Source: Chloroflexota bacterium
Lineage (GTDB): Bacteria > Chloroflexota > UBA11872
Direction: 5' to 3'
DNA: 51,629 nucleotides
Assembly (NCBI GenBank): GCA_028875175.1
Contig: JAPPFO010000031.1
Location: 1 to 51,629, forward strand
Shown here: positions 41,977 to 49,965 of the stretch, in pieces
Position numbering within the stretch: position 1 is the first letter of the stretch
Layout: each line of letters starts with the position of its first letter
Notes under the pieces: generated by a model
Database searches by the model: none
Told to the model about the DNA's origin: nothing
What the model saw: the letters and a program-made list of their open reading frames with translations, nothing else
Position numbers and translations under genes: made by a program

Positions 41977-42656
41977 ACGGCCCCGCTGGCGTCGTCCTGC
42001 GATTGTTCAGCCGCGCCACCGTCTTCCGCTGGCGGCTCTTCCGCTTCGGGCTTCGGTCCGGCCTTTACGAGCGCAGGCCGGATCACCCGACCGTGCATTC
42101 GATATCCGCGCTGCATTTCGGCGACCACGGCTGTCGCTTCGGAATCCTCCGTCATCACGACTTCGTGAATCTCCACGTCAATTGGGTCGCCCGCACGGCA
42201 TGCAATCGGAGTCACTCCCGCGGTTTCCAGCACCCGACTCAGCTGCGCCTGGATCAGGGCCACCCCATCTATCCAGGTCAGCAGCCGTAGCTCGGAAGGG
42301 ATTGCCGCAAACGCGCGCTCCAGGGCGTCGAGAACACTCAGCAACTCAAATGCAAGCGCTTGATTCGCGAACTTGGCAACTTCCTGGGCCTCGTCCGTGG
42401 TCCGCCGCCGGTAATTCGCAAAGTCGGCCTGCGCGCGGGTCAGTCGATTGAGGAGATCTTGTCGGCGCGCATCCAATTGAGCGACCTGCGCCTTCAAATC
42501 CTCCAGCTCGTCCGTCGGAACGTCAGCGGCGCCATCGGCCTCCGGCGGCGGGACCGGTTCGTCTTCGTCGCTTGACGCGGACCGAGAGTCCGTGACTTTG
42601 ACTTCAATCGGCGGTTCGTCGTCGGCGCTGTCAGCGCCGTTCCTGTCAACTGCCAT
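41973..42656 (-). CDS. grpE: Nucleotide exchange factor GrpE
   Basis: GrpE is the ADP/ATP exchange factor for DnaK. It has 227 aa. An acidic disordered N-terminus is followed by a long coiled coil (DELEDLKAQVAQLDARRQDL, RAQADFANYRRRTTDEAQEV), FELLSVLDALERAFAAIP, and a beta domain with RGYRMHGRVIRPALVKAGP. It is the first gene after a 96-nt gap and overlaps dnaJ by 4 nt. No hrcA or dnaK lies before it. Confidence 0.96.
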   Translation of the reverse strand: MAVDRNGADSADDEPPIEVKVTDSRSASSDEDEPVPPPEADGAADVPTDELEDLKAQVAQLDARRQDLLNRLTRAQADFANYRRRTTDEAQEVAKFANQALAFELLSVLDALERAFAAIPSELRLLTWIDGVALIQAQLSRVLETAGVTPIACRAGDPIDVEIHEVVMTEDSEATAVVAEMQRGYRMHGRVIRPALVKAGPKPEAEEPPAEDGGAAEQSQDDASGAV

Positions 42657-42688
42657 GCGGTTCAGGGATTCCGGGAGCGTTCAGCGCC

Positions 42689-42694
42689 ATTTTA
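42689..42694 (-). promoter_or_regulatory. Possible -10 element for the grpE operon
   Basis: TAAAAT (five of six matches to TATAAT) on the minus strand lies 32 nt before the grpE ATG in the 96-nt gap. No good -35 box is found 16-18 nt upstream. No CIRCE-like inverted repeat (TTAGCACTC and complement) is present, so classical HrcA control is not supported. Confidence 0.25.
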
Positions 42695-42752
42695 CGGGCG
42701 CATTTGCACACGGCCGGTGAGCCCGATTCTTTCAAGGAGCGCATCAGGGCGG

Positions 42753-45527
42753 TTACGGCGGCGGCGCAACGACCCGCACATCACCGGGCGTCACAACGAA
42801 ATCCGCGGTAGCGATGGCCCGCGAGCCAACCATGATCTCCACGCGCCAGGGGCCTGGCGCGGCCGTTGGCGGAAGCCCAAACCAGAAGCCGAATCGCGCC
42901 TGGGTGTAGGCCGGCTGCGGATCCGTCAGGAAGGTGCCTTGCAGGCTATCCCCAGCGAACCAGCGGATTCCCAGGCGCGAGCCCTGCACGACATTGGCGA
43001 ATTCAATCGAAACATTGACTCGCTCCCCGGGGTGGAATGTCAGCGTCGGCTGAATAGGCTCCTGCCCGGGCCCAAGCCGCAGAGCCAGCACAACGCTGTT
43101 GGCCTCGGCCGATTCATTCGCGCCAACGTCCAGCCCCGCCGTTGCGGTGGCGGTTGGCGTCGCCTGCTGTTCGGCCGAAACCGGCTCGGCGCCTGAACCT
43201 TCAGAGGTGAGTCGCCAGATCAGCCCGCGTGCCTCAAGCAAATACCCAATTCCATTCGGCCCCAATGCAATGTCCACCGACGTGAACAGCGGAATGTCGC
43301 GAGCCAGGTCGCCGGACTGCCCTTGGCCGAGCGGGTTGCCGGCAATGATCTGCGCGTGCCCGCCTGGGTCGATTCGGACAACCTGGCCGCTGCCGCTCGC
43401 CACGACATAAACGGCGCCTACCGAGTCCGTGGCGACCCCTAGCGGCGCGTCCAGCCCGATCTCGCGCGCCGGACCGTCCGCCGGCGCCTCCGACCGGCCG
43501 GATCCAGCCAGTGTGTCGATCACACCGTCGGAACGAATCCGGCGAACGATACCCGCGTGGAGTTGGCTGACGAACACCGACCCGTCGGCATCGAGTGCCA
43601 CGCGCTGCGGAAACCCCAGGGTGGCTTCTGTGGCCGGCCCACCGTCGCCCCCGTTGCCGTCCACGCCGCTTCCCGCCAATGTATGAACCAGGCCATCGGG
43701 ACGGATGACGCGCACTCGGTGTACCGGCCCGTCCACCACAACGAGCGATCCGTCAAAACCCAGCGCCAGGCCAACAGGCTCGGTGAACTGGGCGTCGCGG
43801 GCGGGACCGCCATCGCCGCCCACGCCCGGCTGGGAACCACCGGCAAACGTCGTGATGATGCCGTCCGGATCGATCTTGCGTACTCGGAAATTGCCCGCGT
43901 CAGCCACGTAGATCGATCCGTTCGAATCGACAGCCAGTGCCGATGGGCGGTTGAGCTGGGCCGCGACGGCAGTCAGGCCGTCGCCCGCGCTCCCGGGATC
44001 GCCGGTACCCGCGATCACGCGCATCGCCCCATCCGGATCCAGGCGCCGGATCCGATGGTTGCCCGTGTCGGCAATCAACAGGCGACCAATGCCGTCGATT
44101 GCGATGCCTCGCGGCGACGCCAGGGCGGCACTGAGTCGGAACTCGCCGTCGGCGGCGTTGCCGGATTCGCCCGTGCCGGCAAAGATCTCGGCCACCAGGT
44201 CACCGGCAAGCGGCGCTCCGCTTGGGAGAGCCGACGCGGGCGGCACAAAGGCGACCGGCGCGGGCTGCGCGTCGGGGGGTTGACTATCTGACGTCTGGGG
44301 TGCCGCTGCGTCCGCCCCCGACTGCGGCGCCGGCACCAGCGCACGAACCCGTCGGGCGCTCTGCTCAACAATCAGCAGGCGTCCATCGAGCGTCGGCGTG
44401 ACCGCGAGCGGCAGTGTCAGGCGCGACTCCAGGGCCGGTCCGCCGGACTCGACTCGGCCCCCTACCAGCCCGGCCACCGTCTGCATGGTGCCGTCTGGGT
44501 GAATCCGGCGGATGCGGCGGTTGTTCCAGTCGGCCACGAAAACCGCGCCGCTGGCGTCCACAACCACGCTTTGCGGTCCGTGGAGTTCCGCCGCCGTGGC
44601 CGGGCCGCCGTCACCCGCTCCGCCCGGGAATCCGGTGCCCGCAATCGTGTCGATCAGACCGTTGGTGGAGACCCGGCGAATTCGGTTACCGGTCAGCTCG
44701 GCGATCAGCAGATTGCCCTGTCCATCCACATCCACATCCACCGGCTGGTTGAGTGTTGCGGAAAGCGCGGGGCCGCCGTCGCCATCACTACCCGGGGCGC
44801 CAGTACCGGCCACGGTGGTCAGGTAGCCGCGGGTATCGATTCGGCGCACCCGGTTGGCCGCCCGCTCGGCGATAAACAGGTTGCCGTCGCCGTCGATCGC
44901 CATGCCCTCGTTGCCCGCCGTTCTGGCAAACGCGGCCGGTCCCCCGTCGCCTTCCAATCCCGCGTGCCCGTCCCCGAGAATCGTCGACACCAGCCCAGAC
45001 GCGTCGATACGGCGCACCCGATCGAGTTCGGCGACGAACAGCGTGCCGGCCTGGTCGACCAGCAACCGGCTCGGGTCCGTGAAGTCCGCCGCCAGCGCGT
45101 GTCCGCCGTCGCCCCCGAAGCCGCGGACTCCGGTTCCGGCCAGCGCCTCGATCACGCCGTCGGTGCGGATACGCCGAATCCGGCTGGCGCTGGGATCGGA
45201 CACATAGACCACACCGTCCGAACCGACCACGACGCCGCCCACGCTGCGGAACTGCGCCGCCAGCGCGGGCCCGCCGTCGCCCCCGTTGCCGATCTCACCG
45301 GTGCCCGCAAAGTCCGAGAGAATCGCCGGCAGCCCAACCGGCGGCGGCAGAGGCTGCGGCGTAGGTGCCAGATAGGGGGGCGGAGTGCGCACGGCGCCGG
45401 GATCGGCGGTCGGCGACGACTCGGCGCCAAAGCCGCCGATCTCGCAGGCCGTGGTCGCGGCGGCCGCGGCCAGCACGCCCAGCGCGCGGCGACGGGAAAT
45501 CGAGCCGGCGACCCCGCTAACGCGCAT
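42753..45527 (-). CDS. Tat-exported lipoprotein with two six-repeat NHL propellers and an Ig-like C-terminal domain
   Basis: The 924-aa product starts with a twin-arginine signal (SRRRALGVLAAAAA) and a likely lipobox cysteine at residue 28, then a proline-rich spacer (45-67). Two arrays of NHL repeats follow, each with six units of the form AGTG-x-x-G-x-x-GDGGPA, then VxVDxxGxxYVADxxxxRIRRI. The AGTG alanines fall at residues 74, 130, 184, 240, 296, 352 and 450, 506, 562, 618, 674, 729, an almost exact 56-residue period. A linker rich in Pro, Gln and Ala (400-445) separates the two propellers. A Thr/Ala spacer at 785-800 leads to a beta-rich domain at 815-915. NHL propellers bind proteins, glycans or RNA, and no enzyme residues are apparent. 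It overlaps the sugar transferase by 11 nt, which suggests a cell-surface role tied to the glycan. Confidence 0.88.
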   Translation of the reverse strand: MRVSGVAGSISRRRALGVLAAAAATTACEIGGFGAESSPTADPGAVRTPPPYLAPTPQPLPPPVGLPAILSDFAGTGEIGNGGDGGPALAAQFRSVGGVVVGSDGVVYVSDPSASRIRRIRTDGVIEALAGTGVRGFGGDGGHALAADFTDPSRLLVDQAGTLFVAELDRVRRIDASGLVSTILGDGHAGLEGDGGPAAFARTAGNEGMAIDGDGNLFIAERAANRVRRIDTRGYLTTVAGTGAPGSDGDGGPALSATLNQPVDVDVDGQGNLLIAELTGNRIRRVSTNGLIDTIAGTGFPGGAGDGGPATAAELHGPQSVVVDASGAVFVADWNNRRIRRIHPDGTMQTVAGLVGGRVESGGPALESRLTLPLAVTPTLDGRLLIVEQSARRVRALVPAPQSGADAAAPQTSDSQPPDAQPAPVAFVPPASALPSGAPLAGDLVAEIFAGTGESGNAADGEFRLSAALASPRGIAIDGIGRLLIADTGNHRIRRLDPDGAMRVIAGTGDPGSAGDGLTAVAAQLNRPSALAVDSNGSIYVADAGNFRVRKIDPDGIITTFAGGSQPGVGGDGGPARDAQFTEPVGLALGFDGSLVVVDGPVHRVRVIRPDGLVHTLAGSGVDGNGGDGGPATEATLGFPQRVALDADGSVFVSQLHAGIVRRIRSDGVIDTLAGSGRSEAPADGPAREIGLDAPLGVATDSVGAVYVVASGSGQVVRIDPGGHAQIIAGNPLGQGQSGDLARDIPLFTSVDIALGPNGIGYLLEARGLIWRLTSEGSGAEPVSAEQQATPTATATAGLDVGANESAEANSVVLALRLGPGQEPIQPTLTFHPGERVNVSIEFANVVQGSRLGIRWFAGDSLQGTFLTDPQPAYTQARFGFWFGLPPTAAPGPWRVEIMVGSRAIATADFVVTPGDVRVVAPPP
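43203..44186 (-). repeat. Second NHL repeat array, six units of 168 bp
   Basis: Codons 448-775 of the NHL lipoprotein. AGTG-type motifs start at residues 450, 506, 562, 618, 674 and 729. The repeat is at the protein level with moderate DNA similarity, and the fifth and sixth units are the most diverged (AGSGRSEAP and AGNPLGQ). Confidence 0.85.
44328..45314 (-). repeat. First NHL repeat array, six units of about 168 bp
   Basis: Codons 72-400 of the NHL lipoprotein. AGTG-type motifs start at residues 74, 130, 184, 240, 296 and 352. One unit is two residues shorter. The sixth unit lacks the GDGGPA core but keeps SGGPA. Confidence 0.85.
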
Positions 45528-46929
45528 CGCCTCGCATCACGATCAGCAGCGTTCGCAAGAGAATGCGTAAATCGAAGAGCAAGGACCAATTCTCCACGTA
45601 GTACAGGTCATAGCGGGTGCGTTCCGCTATCGACGAGTCGCCGCGCATCCCGTTCACTTGCGCCCAGCCCGTCACCCCCGCGCGCTCGCGGTGCCGAACC
45701 ATGTAGCGCGAGAACTCGCCACGGAACCTCGACACGTAGTCGGGCTGCTCGGGACGCGGCCCAACCAGGCTCATATCACCGCGGATCACGTTAAGGAGCT
45801 GAGGCAATTCGTCAATCCAGTAGCGCCGGAGCAACCGCCCGACACGCGTTTGCCGAGGATCGTTGGCTACGGTCCAGGTCTGCCCGTACTCATCGGCGCC
45901 GCTGACCATGGTGCGGAACTTCACGATGGGAAAGGGCCGTCCGTCCCGGCCAACGCGCGTCTGCACGTAAAAGGCGGGCCCCCTGGAGTCTAGCTTGATG
46001 ATGAAGGCGATGAGCAGCATCGGCGCCGAGGTCACGACGAGGACGATGGCGGCTACCACCAGATCGAGGGTGCGTTTGGCGAAGCGGCTGAGGCCCCGCA
46101 GACGCACTTCGTTCACGGCAATGAGGGGAAGTCCGCCAACGCCGCCCTCGACCACCGGTGAAACCATGAGCTGAAAGAGGTCGGGCAGCAGCCAGACATC
46201 CGCGTAGGACGCCTCGACATCGCTCAGGATTGCCAGCAGGTCTTCGTGGGACAGCGATGGAATGGCCACGACAACCTTGTCAATTTCATGCTCCGCAATC
46301 AGGTCCGATAACGCGGTCGACGTGCCCAGAACCGGTAAGGCCTGGTCGCCGATGGACACCCGGGACTCGAAGTCGTCCAGGAACCCCACCAATTCATAGC
46401 GGCGGCTCGGATCCCGCAGCAGGCGTCCGCCTACTTCGCCTCCTTCGGCTCCGGCCCCGACCACCAGCACGCGCTGGACGCCAATGCCGCGTTGCGCCAG
46501 CAGGCGCAGGCACGTGGCCAGCAGTGAGCGGCCCATGGCGACGAAGACGATCCCAAGCAGCCACGCCATCGGCATGACGTTGCGCACGGATTCCAAGCGG
46601 TCGGTAAAGATGAAGAATGTGGCCGCCACAGCGAGAAGCGAGCCAATCGTCACCATGCCAACGCTGCGCGCCACCCGGTCCACGGCCCCGGCCGTCCGAA
46701 AACGCGAGTACATTCCCAGCGAGAGGCCACCGCCCACGGTGGCGAGCCCGAAGACGACGGCAACCGGCGCCAGGAACAGAAAGCGGTTGGGCGGCGCGCC
46801 ATCAAACCAGCCGAAGCGATAGCGAATGTAGTACGCCGCAACCAGCGCCAGCCCCACCGTACCCACATCGGCCGCCAGCGAGAACGTGGAAACGAGACCG
46901 CCCCAATTGCGCCGTGCCCACGTCGTCAT
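45517..46929 (-). CDS. Polyprenyl-phosphate hexose-1-phosphate transferase (initiating sugar transferase)
   Basis: This is a WbaP/WcaJ-type enzyme that starts lipid-linked glycan synthesis by moving a sugar-1-phosphate to undecaprenyl phosphate. It has 470 aa from the ATG at 46929. Four or five N-terminal membrane segments are followed by a Rossmann-like domain (VQRVLVVGAGAEGGEVGGRLL, then LVGFLDD). The catalytic domain begins RFAKRTLDLVVAAIVL and carries GRDGRPFPIVKFRTMV, LRRYWIDELPQLLNVIRGDM and SLVGPRPEQPDYV. The frame continues upstream to 47139 inside the neighbouring gene without family similarity. It overlaps the upstream GT2 gene by 4 nt and the NHL gene by 11 nt. Confidence 0.94.
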   Translation of the reverse strand: MTTWARRNWGGLVSTFSLAADVGTVGLALVAAYYIRYRFGWFDGAPPNRFLFLAPVAVVFGLATVGGGLSLGMYSRFRTAGAVDRVARSVGMVTIGSLLAVAATFFIFTDRLESVRNVMPMAWLLGIVFVAMGRSLLATCLRLLAQRGIGVQRVLVVGAGAEGGEVGGRLLRDPSRRYELVGFLDDFESRVSIGDQALPVLGTSTALSDLIAEHEIDKVVVAIPSLSHEDLLAILSDVEASYADVWLLPDLFQLMVSPVVEGGVGGLPLIAVNEVRLRGLSRFAKRTLDLVVAAIVLVVTSAPMLLIAFIIKLDSRGPAFYVQTRVGRDGRPFPIVKFRTMVSGADEYGQTWTVANDPRQTRVGRLLRRYWIDELPQLLNVIRGDMSLVGPRPEQPDYVSRFRGEFSRYMVRHRERAGVTGWAQVNGMRGDSSIAERTRYDLYYVENWSLLFDLRILLRTLLIVMRGDAR

Positions 46930-47819
46930 TCCGCGACGCCCGTTTCCCCTGGTGGCCAGGCCGCCAGCGACCGCACCACTCCGCCGCAGCCAAGGATAAG
47001 GATTCCACCCAGAACCAGGGAGCGGAGCGGCCACGGGTCGTCCCCGTGATGCTTCGCGTAGTAACGCCACATCGACCGATAAAACTCGACCCGAGTTCGG
47101 ACGGGTCGCTGACGCGACGACTGCCGCTTGTAGTGCCACACCCGCGCCGTCGAGACGTACAACGTGCCCCAGCCGGCATCCGCGAGCCGCCGCTGCAGGT
47201 CCAGGTCATCGCCGTACATAAAGAACCGGGGGTCGAATCCGCCTACCGCCGCAAATGCCTGGCGGCGAATCATCAGGCAGGCGCCGGACACGGCGTCAAT
47301 ATCGCTCACCGCCGCGGGCGACGACGCCTCGGGGTTGTATGGCTTGGTGATGCTCCGTCGCAACGCGCGTGGCGAACCCAGGAAGCGGTGCAGAGCGTTC
47401 GCCGGACGCGGAAAATTCCGTCGACCGGCCGGATCCAGCGATCCGTCGGCAAGCGTCAGCCTCGGCCCCGCCGCGGCGGCCGTCGGGCAGCGGTCGAGTT
47501 CACCAGCCATCGCCGCGATCGACTCCGACTCCGGCTCCGTATCCGGGTTCAGAAACAAGATCAGTGGCGCGGTCGTTGCGGCAGCCCCAATGTTATTCGC
47601 GCCTCCAAAGCCGAGCTCCGGCGAGCCGCGAATCGCCTGGACGTCGTCGCGAGCCTGCAGCATCGGCCACGTGTCGTCGCCGAATCCGTTATCCACTACC
47701 ACAACCTCTAGCGTCAGCCGGCCGGCCGCCGCCGCCAGACGGTCCAGGCATCGCGCCAGGAGGTCGCGCACGTTGAACGTGGTGATCACGACGGCTACGT
47801 CAGCGGCGGCTTTGGTCAT
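46926..47819 (-). CDS. Glycosyltransferase family 2, rhamnosyltransferase-like
   Basis: This is a GT-A fold inverting transferase of 297 aa from the ATG at 47819. Motifs are VAVVITTFNVRDLLARCLDR, VVVVDNGFGDDT, GFGGANNIGA and LILFLNPDTEP. The last holds the metal-binding NPD found in RfbF/WbbL-type rhamnosyltransferases. DAVSGACLMIRRQAFAAVGG and MYGDDLDLQRRLADAGW follow. A single hydrophobic segment near the C-terminus (LVLGGILILGCGGVVRSLAA) may anchor it. The true donor is unknown. It overlaps both neighbours by 4 nt. Confidence 0.92.
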   Translation of the reverse strand: MTKAAADVAVVITTFNVRDLLARCLDRLAAAAGRLTLEVVVVDNGFGDDTWPMLQARDDVQAIRGSPELGFGGANNIGAAATTAPLILFLNPDTEPESESIAAMAGELDRCPTAAAAGPRLTLADGSLDPAGRRNFPRPANALHRFLGSPRALRRSITKPYNPEASSPAAVSDIDAVSGACLMIRRQAFAAVGGFDPRFFMYGDDLDLQRRLADAGWGTLYVSTARVWHYKRQSSRQRPVRTRVEFYRSMWRYYAKHHGDDPWPLRSLVLGGILILGCGGVVRSLAAWPPGETGVAE

Positions 47820-48757
47820 CGTGGCCGCCGTCGAGAAAGTCCCGCAACGAAGCCTGTCATCTTGGCCAGGTCTCCAACAATCCGTAACGCCGGCGCCAGC
47901 GCGCCCGCCACCAGCGGATTGAGCCCGGACGCGCGTCGGACCACATCCGGTACCCGCCGCAACGAGCCGCTCAGGTAGGCGCTGGTCAGCACCGCCAGCA
48001 AAACTCGCGCCACCGGCGACGGGTGTTGCAGCAGTCCCAGACCTAGCGCGTACGCGCCATATCGCAGGGCGTGCCGCGGCAACAGCATGCCGGCATGGCC
48101 GTCGCCGGCGGCGTACGCAAAGTACTGCCGGAAGAATGCAGCCACCGTGGAGCGCGGTCGGATTCCTACGTCCGCGCCCTGCGCATGTCGAAACCAGCCG
48201 CCACAGCGCCAGATCGCGCGGTCCAGCCACAAATCCTCACCGTGGGCCAGCCACTCCGGGTAGCCGCCCACGCGCTCCAGCCACTCGCGGCGGAACAGCG
48301 CCGATCCGCTGCTCGGGGTATTGGGGTACGGGTCAATCTGCCGCGCCAGCGGCAGCGCCACCGCGCCCAACGCCGCCTCCAACGTCGTGTGCGGCGCCGC
48401 CAGAATGTACCCAAACGATCCGGCGGCCAGCGGCTCGACCTGCACGGCCGAAACAAGAGACGCCAGCCAGTCGGGTGATCGCCTGAGCCCCGCGTCCGTC
48501 ACCGCAACCAGCGGCGCCTCGGTTTCGGCGATCGCTCGATTACGTCCGGCGGAAATATTCGTCCCAGGCGCCCGCAGCAGCGTCAACCGAGAATCTCCGT
48601 TAGCCGCCTCCGACAAGGCCTCAAACGTGCCGTCGTCAGACCCGCCATCCACAATCACGACTTCATCGGCCGCCAGCGACTGCTCCCGCAGGCTCGCCAC
48701 CAACGCCGCCGCGTCTGATGCTTCATTCTTCACGGTGGCGCAGACCGCGACCTTCAC
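47816..48757 (-). CDS. Glycosyltransferase family 2, membrane associated
   Basis: This is a GT2 enzyme of 313 aa: VAVCATVKNEASDAAALVAS, VVIVDGGSDDGTFEAL, GTNISAGRNRAIAE, LVAVTDAGL (variant of the DxD region) and the acceptor motif HGEDLWLDRAIWRCGG. The last 100 residues contain hydrophobic stretches (YALGLGLLQHPSPVARVLLA) that likely bind the membrane. It resembles succinoglycan/EpsL-like transferases, but the sugar cannot be assigned. Confidence 0.9.
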   Translation of the reverse strand: MKVAVCATVKNEASDAAALVASLREQSLAADEVVIVDGGSDDGTFEALSEAANGDSRLTLLRAPGTNISAGRNRAIAETEAPLVAVTDAGLRRSPDWLASLVSAVQVEPLAAGSFGYILAAPHTTLEAALGAVALPLARQIDPYPNTPSSGSALFRREWLERVGGYPEWLAHGEDLWLDRAIWRCGGWFRHAQGADVGIRPRSTVAAFFRQYFAYAAGDGHAGMLLPRHALRYGAYALGLGLLQHPSPVARVLLAVLTSAYLSGSLRRVPDVVRRASGLNPLVAGALAPALRIVGDLAKMTGFVAGLSRRRPR

Positions 48758-49965
48758 GGCGCCGCTCCGGCCGCCGGCTCAGGCAAACCGGCATACGCGT
48801 CAAGCAGGCGCTGACCCACAACCGAGGCATCGTGTTCGCTATTGACAAACGCGAGTCCGGCCTCCGCCGCCTTCGCATAGGCAGTCGGATCAGTGGCCAG
48901 GGTCGTGACCTCCTTCACGAAATCGCCCGGTCCGCTCGGCAGCGCCACGCCAATCCCGCCGCGCGCCGGCAGCCCAACATATCCCTGCGCTCGGGCCACC
49001 ACCGGCCGGCCTGCCGCCAGGGCCGAAAGGACCTTGTATGGCGCGCCGGATGCGACCGACGTTGGTGAAACGGCCAGCCAGCAACGCCGATACTCCCGGT
49101 CGATATCGTTCACGGTCCCGCCCAGGGTGGCGCGCACCGGAGCGATCGGGCGAAGGTCCTCCGAGTGCGGGCCTACCACCCGCAGTTCGGCGCGCGGCAG
49201 CCGTCGCGCAACGGCTGGCCACACCTGGCCGAACAGCCACTCCGCCGCCATGATGTTCGGGCGGTACGCGAAGTTCGCGGCAAAGAGAACCTGCGGGTGC
49301 GCGGACTGGCCGTCCCGATCCGGCTTCGCCTGCCCGGCCCGCACCGGATGAGGGATGTACACCGGGTCCTTGGCGCCCAATGCCGCCAGCCCCGCCCGAT
49401 CGTCGGGCGACGACGCAATGGCCAGGTCGACTGTTTGCGCGATCCAGGCTTCCACCCGGCGCAGCAGGCCCGCCTGCCGGCGGGCCCACAAGGAGCGCAG
49501 ACTCGCGCTCGCCTCCGCCAGGCTCCTTTGCAGCATCCACTCAATGTTGTGCGCGTCGCAGACCACCCGTGGTCGTTCGGTCGCGTGCGGCGTCGCGGTC
49601 CAGACATCGTGAATCAGCGGCGCCAGCTGGGCCTGGGCCACGTGCACGGCGTGATACTCGCCGCTGCTCAGCAGCAGCTGGACACGGCCGCGCAGGATGC
49701 GGGACCCGTGGCGAATCAGCAGGTCGGGAACGCCCCCCCGCCAACCGCCCCGCAGTCGCCGCCCAAGCGTCGGCGGCGCCGCGCGTACCTGGATGACCCG
49801 GCCTATGCAGGCGGGCGCTGGGACCGGCGGCGCCCCGGGCCGATCGAGCGTCACCACGTCCACCCGGTGTTCGCTGGCCAGTGCTTCGATCAGCAGGCCG
49901 TTCCGAATCGCCGCGCCGTGCGTGGCCGGCCACGGTGATGTCGAGGTAATCGCCAGAATGTTCAC
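48754..49965 (-). CDS. Glycosyltransferase family 4
   Basis: This is a GT-B retaining transferase of 403 aa. The N-terminal half opens with NILAITSTSPWPATHGAAIR, the acceptor-side loop seen in many GT4 enzymes. VCDAHNIEWMLQ marks the middle, and QVLFAANFAYRPNIMAAEWL is the motif of the PEP-CTERM/EpsH-like GT4 group. LRVVGP and ASGAPYKVLSALAAGRPVVA correspond to the nucleotide-sugar binding region, although the typical ExxGxxxxE is weak. It overlaps both neighbours by 4 nt. Confidence 0.9.
   Translation of the reverse strand: MNILAITSTSPWPATHGAAIRNGLLIEALASEHRVDVVTLDRPGAPPVPAPACIGRVIQVRAAPPTLGRRLRGGWRGGVPDLLIRHGSRILRGRVQLLLSSGEYHAVHVAQAQLAPLIHDVWTATPHATERPRVVCDAHNIEWMLQRSLAEASASLRSLWARRQAGLLRRVEAWIAQTVDLAIASSPDDRAGLAALGAKDPVYIPHPVRAGQAKPDRDGQSAHPQVLFAANFAYRPNIMAAEWLFGQVWPAVARRLPRAELRVVGPHSEDLRPIAPVRATLGGTVNDIDREYRRCWLAVSPTSVASGAPYKVLSALAAGRPVVARAQGYVGLPARGGIGVALPSGPGDFVKEVTTLATDPTAYAKAAEAGLAFVNSEHDASVVGQRLLDAYAGLPEPAAGAAP

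Noticed and set aside
42753..45527. Regular 168-bp periodicity considered as a DNA tandem or CRISPR-like repeat
   Set aside because: The period is 56 codons and the conservation is at protein level (NHL motifs). There are no identical repeats with unique spacers.
44499..45794. Plus-strand open frame of 431 codons opposite the NHL lipoprotein
   Set aside because: It exists because the NHL repeats are GC-rich and periodic. The sense-strand protein has clear motifs while this one does not.
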